From NCBI GenBank assembly GCA_017959135.1, contig JAGDBH010000367.1, positions 1 through 8,714 of the forward strand: DNA of 8,714 bases, given 5' to 3'. The stretch comes from Succinivibrio sp. GTDB lineage: Bacteria; Pseudomonadota; Gammaproteobacteria; Enterobacterales; Succinivibrionaceae. Positions within the stretch are counted from its first letter, which is position 1. Each line of letters begins with the position of its first letter. The notes beneath the pieces are model-generated. The model was given only the letters and a program-made list of their open reading frames with translations, made no database searches and was not told the origin of the DNA. Below are positions 6,548-8,714 of this stretch, piece after piece. A program made the position numbers and the translations under genes.

Positions 6548-7330
6548 TTATTTCATAGCCTCCTTCAGAAAAGCCTCCATAGGAGAAGTGGCTCTGGAAG
6601 TTTCTATTTTGTCTGCAAGACCTGCCTTATAAGCCATCCTGCCTGCTTCCTGCGCAAGATTAAATGCTCTTGCCATTTTGAGCTGATCTCCTGCTGCTGC
6701 AATTGCTGTATTAATCATGCAGGCATCAGCTCCGATTTCAAAAGCTTTTACTGCATCAGATGGAGCTCCTATACCTGCATCAATAATCACTGGGACGTGA
6801 GATTCACGAATAATGATCTTTAGCATTGATAAAGTATCAAGACCGCGGGCAGAGCCAATTGGAGAACCTAAAGGCATTACAGCGCTGACTCCAATGTCTT
6901 CAAGCCTTTTACATAAGACGGGATCTGCGTTTATATAAGGAAATACTTTAAAACCCTCTTTACATAAAACTTCACAGGCTTTAAAGGTTTCAATAGGATC
7001 TGGTAATAAATATTTAACATCAGGGTGAACTTCTACTTTGATCCAGTCAACCTCAAGAGCCTCTCGTGCAAGCTGTGCTGCAAATATCGCTTCTTTCGCA
7101 TTTTTTGCTCCAGAGGTGTTAGGCATGAGCTGGATTCCCATGTCTAAAAGCGGTGATATTATTTCATCTGTGTGATCCTGGGTATCGATTCTTTTTACAG
7201 CCATGGTTGCAATCTGAGCACCAGATTCCTTACATGCTTTAGCTAGTATTTCTCCAGAAGCGTATTTTCCTGTTCCAATGATAAGACGAGAATCAAAACT
7301 CTTTCCTGCTAATGTCAATTTGTCTGTCAT
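6548..7330 (-). CDS. thiG: Thiazole synthase (ThiG)
   Basis: The product is a TIM-barrel enzyme that condenses 1-deoxy-D-xylulose 5-phosphate, sulfur from ThiS-thiocarboxylate and dehydroglycine into the thiazole phosphate of thiamin. It has 260 residues (E. coli 256). Lys98 in DWIKVEVHPD is the expected Schiff-base lysine. LMPNTSGAKNAKEAI, YINADPVLCKRLEDIG, MPLGSPIGSARG and IIDAGIGAPSDA are typical ThiG blocks, the last two binding phosphate. The start agrees with the family N-terminus (KSFDSRLIIGTGKY). No Shine-Dalgarno lies directly before this ATG. The nearest good one, AGGAG at 7367-7371, is separated from the start by a hairpin (7340-7362). The stop codon abuts the thiH ATG. ThiG forms complexes with ThiS and ThiH in characterised bacteria. 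Confidence 0.96.
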   Translation of the reverse strand: MTDKLTLAGKSFDSRLIIGTGKYASGEILAKACKESGAQIATMAVKRIDTQDHTDEIISPLLDMGIQLMPNTSGAKNAKEAIFAAQLAREALEVDWIKVEVHPDVKYLLPDPIETFKACEVLCKEGFKVFPYINADPVLCKRLEDIGVSAVMPLGSPIGSARGLDTLSMLKIIIRESHVPVIIDAGIGAPSDAVKAFEIGADACMINTAIAAAGDQLKMARAFNLAQEAGRMAYKAGLADKIETSRATSPMEAFLKEAMK

Positions 7331-7339
7331 AATGTTTAA

Positions 7340-7362
7340 AAAGCCTTATTAGCTAAGGCTTT
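7340..7362 (-). promoter_or_regulatory. Hairpin between thiS and thiG, attenuator-like
   Basis: On the minus strand, AAAGCCTTA (7362-7354) pairs with TAAGGCTTT (7348-7340) around a 5-base loop, and the T-run extends to 7338. The fold resembles a weak intrinsic terminator inside the operon, in an 86-base gap where neighbouring gene junctions are overlapping or abutting. AGGAG (7367-7371) precedes it, and the thiG ATG follows 9 bases after it. Folding would cut the effective spacing from 36 to about 13 bases. It may lower thiG-thiH expression relative to thiS, mark an RNA processing site, or place the ribosome. Confidence 0.55.
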
Positions 7363-7416
7363 ATATCTCCTGTTTGTATAACTTTTATGCCTGGTTGAAT
7401 TGGTTATGAATAAGAA

Positions 7417-7617
7417 CTAACCGCCAGCTACCAGATTAAAAATATCTACAGTCATACCTTCCTGAAGGAAAAAGTTTTCCCAGTTTTTCTTTGGGACAAT
7501 TTCCTCATTGACGGCAGCTGCGATTGTTCTGCTTTCCAGTTGCAATTCAGTTACAAAACTGTGTAAGGACAGGTTGTCCTTTACCTCAATTGTTGTACCG
7601 TTGTAGTTGATTTTCAT
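7417..7617 (-). CDS. thiS: Sulfur carrier protein ThiS
   Basis: This is a ubiquitin-like beta-grasp protein that carries sulfur as a C-terminal thiocarboxylate for thiazole formation. It has 66 residues, the same length as E. coli ThiS. The C-terminus ends VAGG; the final Gly-Gly is the site adenylated by ThiF. The N-terminal strand MKINYNGTTIEV and the middle AAAVNEEIVPKKNW are characteristic. The gene overlaps the thiF end by four bases (ATGA), and a near-perfect Shine-Dalgarno AAGGAGGT (7621-7628) sits inside thiF, favouring high translation. Unlike its neighbours it is followed by a gap of 86 bases containing a terminator-like hairpin. MoaD is the main alternative beta-grasp family, but the operon and length settle the call. 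Confidence 0.95.
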   Translation of the reverse strand: MKINYNGTTIEVKDNLSLHSFVTELQLESRTIAAAVNEEIVPKKNWENFFLQEGMTVDIFNLVAGG

Positions 7618-8363
7618 GCGACCTCCTTAGTATCTCCGCAACATTTGCAGAGTGGTGATTTGTTAAGTGAAAAGCTTCTGATTGAAAATCTGTTTAGGTC
7701 AAATAGAAAGATTTTTCCTATTTTTTCTTTAATTCTGTCCGTAAAGACCTGCATAGTGAGATTAGCTGCAAATGCAGAGACTGCTGATGCAAAGGGACCT
7801 GTTATACCTTTTTTGGCTATAGCTGCATTTTCTCCTGCTAAACATTCATAGCAGCCGTACTCTTCGATAAACTTACTGTCTGAGAATTTAAAGTAGGCTA
7901 AAAGCGCTGTTTCTGCGGTAACTGAAGCGTGTATAAGGTCTATTCTGTTGGCAAAACATAGTCTGTTTAGGGCCAGTCTTGTTTCTATATTGTCACTTAG
8001 ATCCAGGACAAGACGACAGTCTTTTGTAAATTCCTGAAAGTTCTCTTCAGTAATTTTCTCGGCAAAAGTTTTTATATTGGCTCTTTTGTCTAATTCGATT
8101 AACTCGCGCTTACAACAGTTAATTTTGGTTTCACCAATATCTTTTTCTCTGTATAGAATCTGTCGATGCAAATTTGTTTCATCAATAGTATCGTAGTCGG
8201 CGATGTTTATATTTAAGGCACCTGCACCCACAAGAAGATAGGTACAAAGTCCACCTAAACCACCACTTCCTACGATAGCGATTCTATGTTGTTCGAGTTT
8301 CTTATCAAGATCCTGATATTCAGGAATCATCTGCTGTCTTGCGTATCTGGTTGTATTATTCAT
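7614..8363 (-). CDS. thiF: ThiS adenylyltransferase (ThiF)
   Basis: This E1-like enzyme activates the ThiS C-terminus with ATP. It has 249 residues from the ATG at 8363. The nucleotide loop GSGGLG is at 32-37, Asp56 and Asp58 lie in ADYD, Arg67 in NLHRQ, and DLSDN at 121-125 completes the active site. Zinc cysteines are 171/174 (CYEC) and 239/242 (CKCC). E. coli Cys184, which forms an acyl disulfide with ThiS, falls in NCRTAG; the matching stretch here reads AIAKKGITGP, with Ile182 in place of Cys, and no cysteine occurs between 174 and 239. An in-frame TTG at 8378 would add five residues, but it overlaps the thiE end and has no ribosome site. MoeB is the main alternative; the cluster order argues for ThiF. 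Confidence 0.93.
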   Translation of the reverse strand: MNNTTRYARQQMIPEYQDLDKKLEQHRIAIVGSGGLGGLCTYLLVGAGALNINIADYDTIDETNLHRQILYREKDIGETKINCCKRELIELDKRANIKTFAEKITEENFQEFTKDCRLVLDLSDNIETRLALNRLCFANRIDLIHASVTAETALLAYFKFSDSKFIEEYGCYECLAGENAAIAKKGITGPFASAVSAFAANLTMQVFTDRIKEKIGKIFLFDLNRFSIRSFSLNKSPLCKCCGDTKEVA

Positions 8364-8370
8364 TTGTTTG

Positions 8371-8714
8371 TCACTCAAATAGTTTTAACCATTCTTTAAC
8401 TGCTTTCTCAGGATTCTCGTCTTTAGTAATACCTGTAATCAGCGCAATAGAATTAACTCCGGTTGTTAGTACTTCTTTTGCCTTGTCCAGTTTTATTCCT
8501 CCGATCGCAACCGTCATGAAGTCTTCTTTCTCAAGCATTCTTGTTTGGAGGCGAAGTTTTTCTATTCCTTGAGGTTTTGATGGCATTTTCTTTGAATTGG
8601 TTGGGAAAATATGGCCTAAAGCAATGTAAGAAGGGTTAAGCTGACTTGCTTTTACCATTTCGTACGGACCGTGGGTTGAAACTCCAAGTTTTAGTCCTGC
8701 CTGTCTGATTTTAT
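8371..8714 (-). CDS. thiE: Thiamine-phosphate synthase (ThiE), C-terminal part
   Basis: The product joins hydroxymethylpyrimidine pyrophosphate and thiazole phosphate to give thiamin phosphate. Only the last 113 residues are in the window; the frame is open through the right edge, so the 5' end is missing, and the ATG at 8656-8658 is internal. Before that ATG the frame reads GLKLGVSTHGPYE, a ThiE block, and after it come YIALGHIFPT, the MPSKPQG loop, VAIGGIK (phosphate binding) and a C-terminal segment with NSIALITGIT. ThiE is normally about 210 residues; a fusion with another thi domain upstream cannot be excluded. The stop is 7 bases before the thiF ATG. The order thiE-F-S-G-H matches E. 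coli, which suggests that thiC and a TPP riboswitch may lie beyond the right edge. Confidence 0.92.
   Translation of the reverse strand, partial: KIRQAGLKLGVSTHGPYEMVKASQLNPSYIALGHIFPTNSKKMPSKPQGIEKLRLQTRMLEKEDFMTVAIGGIKLDKAKEVLTTGVNSIALITGITKDENPEKAVKEWLKLFE

Noticed and set aside
7331..7416. TPP riboswitch in the thiS-thiG gap
   Set aside because: The conserved thi-box blocks (CUGAGA, and ACCUGAUC-like sequence) are absent and the gap is too simple. If present, the riboswitch should be upstream of the first thi gene, outside the window.
8364..8378. TTG start giving a ThiF five residues longer
   Set aside because: It overlaps the thiE stop in another frame without a ribosome site. The ATG at 8363 fits the family N-terminus and has GAG upstream.

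Overview
The window looks like a chromosomal segment of an AT-rich Gram-negative gammaproteobacterium with an anaerobic or facultative lifestyle. The evidence is a Braun-type lipoprotein (Lpp), a heptose-phosphate phosphatase for LPS core synthesis (GmhB), a gamma-type LuxS, a GlnB-type P-II protein, and an enteric-order thiamin cluster ending in the oxygen-sensitive ThiH rather than ThiO. A relative of the Succinivibrionaceae/Aeromonadales would fit, but this is inference from gene content and base composition. No IS element, integrase, CRISPR array, tRNA or rRNA is visible.

Layout. Bases 1-24 are the 3' half of an intrinsic terminator whose 5' arm lies outside the window. Bases 25-571 hold no credible gene and form the long leader of glpX (572-1558, +; class II fructose-1,6-bisphosphatase). 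glpX converges on a small membrane protein of the superinfection-exclusion B (SieB) type (1643-2305, -), with a 13-bp-stem hairpin between them. A 476-bp divergent spacer follows, and then glnB (2782-3120, +) with a lipoprotein carrying a soluble-lytic-transglycosylase (SLT) domain 14 bases behind it (3135-3716, +). After a 34-bp palindromic terminator come luxS (3811-4326, +) and gmhB, which overlap by one base. lpp (5114-5341, +) is a monocistron with a perfect TATAAT box and a strong terminator. That terminator also faces the end of the thiamin operon, which is read right to left on the minus strand: thiE (partial, running off the right edge), thiF, thiS, thiG, thiH.

How the genes work together. 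ThiF adenylates the C-terminus of the sulfur carrier ThiS, ThiG forms the thiazole from deoxyxylulose phosphate, ThiS-thiocarboxylate and dehydroglycine, ThiH supplies dehydroglycine from tyrosine, and ThiE couples the thiazole to the pyrimidine. The SLT lipoprotein, Lpp and GmhB all serve the envelope. GlpX (gluconeogenesis), GlnB (nitrogen sensing) and LuxS (methyl cycle/AI-2) are stand-alone housekeeping functions.

Points worth a second look: the ThiF lacks the sulfur-relay cysteine of the E. coli enzyme; a terminator-like hairpin sits between thiS and thiG and separates the only good Shine-Dalgarno from the thiG start; mature Lpp appears to lack exactly one heptad relative to E. coli; a possible phage-exclusion protein sits among housekeeping genes; luxS and gmhB are translationally coupled; and several palindromic sites lie upstream of glpX, glnB and lpp. 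I found no clearly new multi-gene system.
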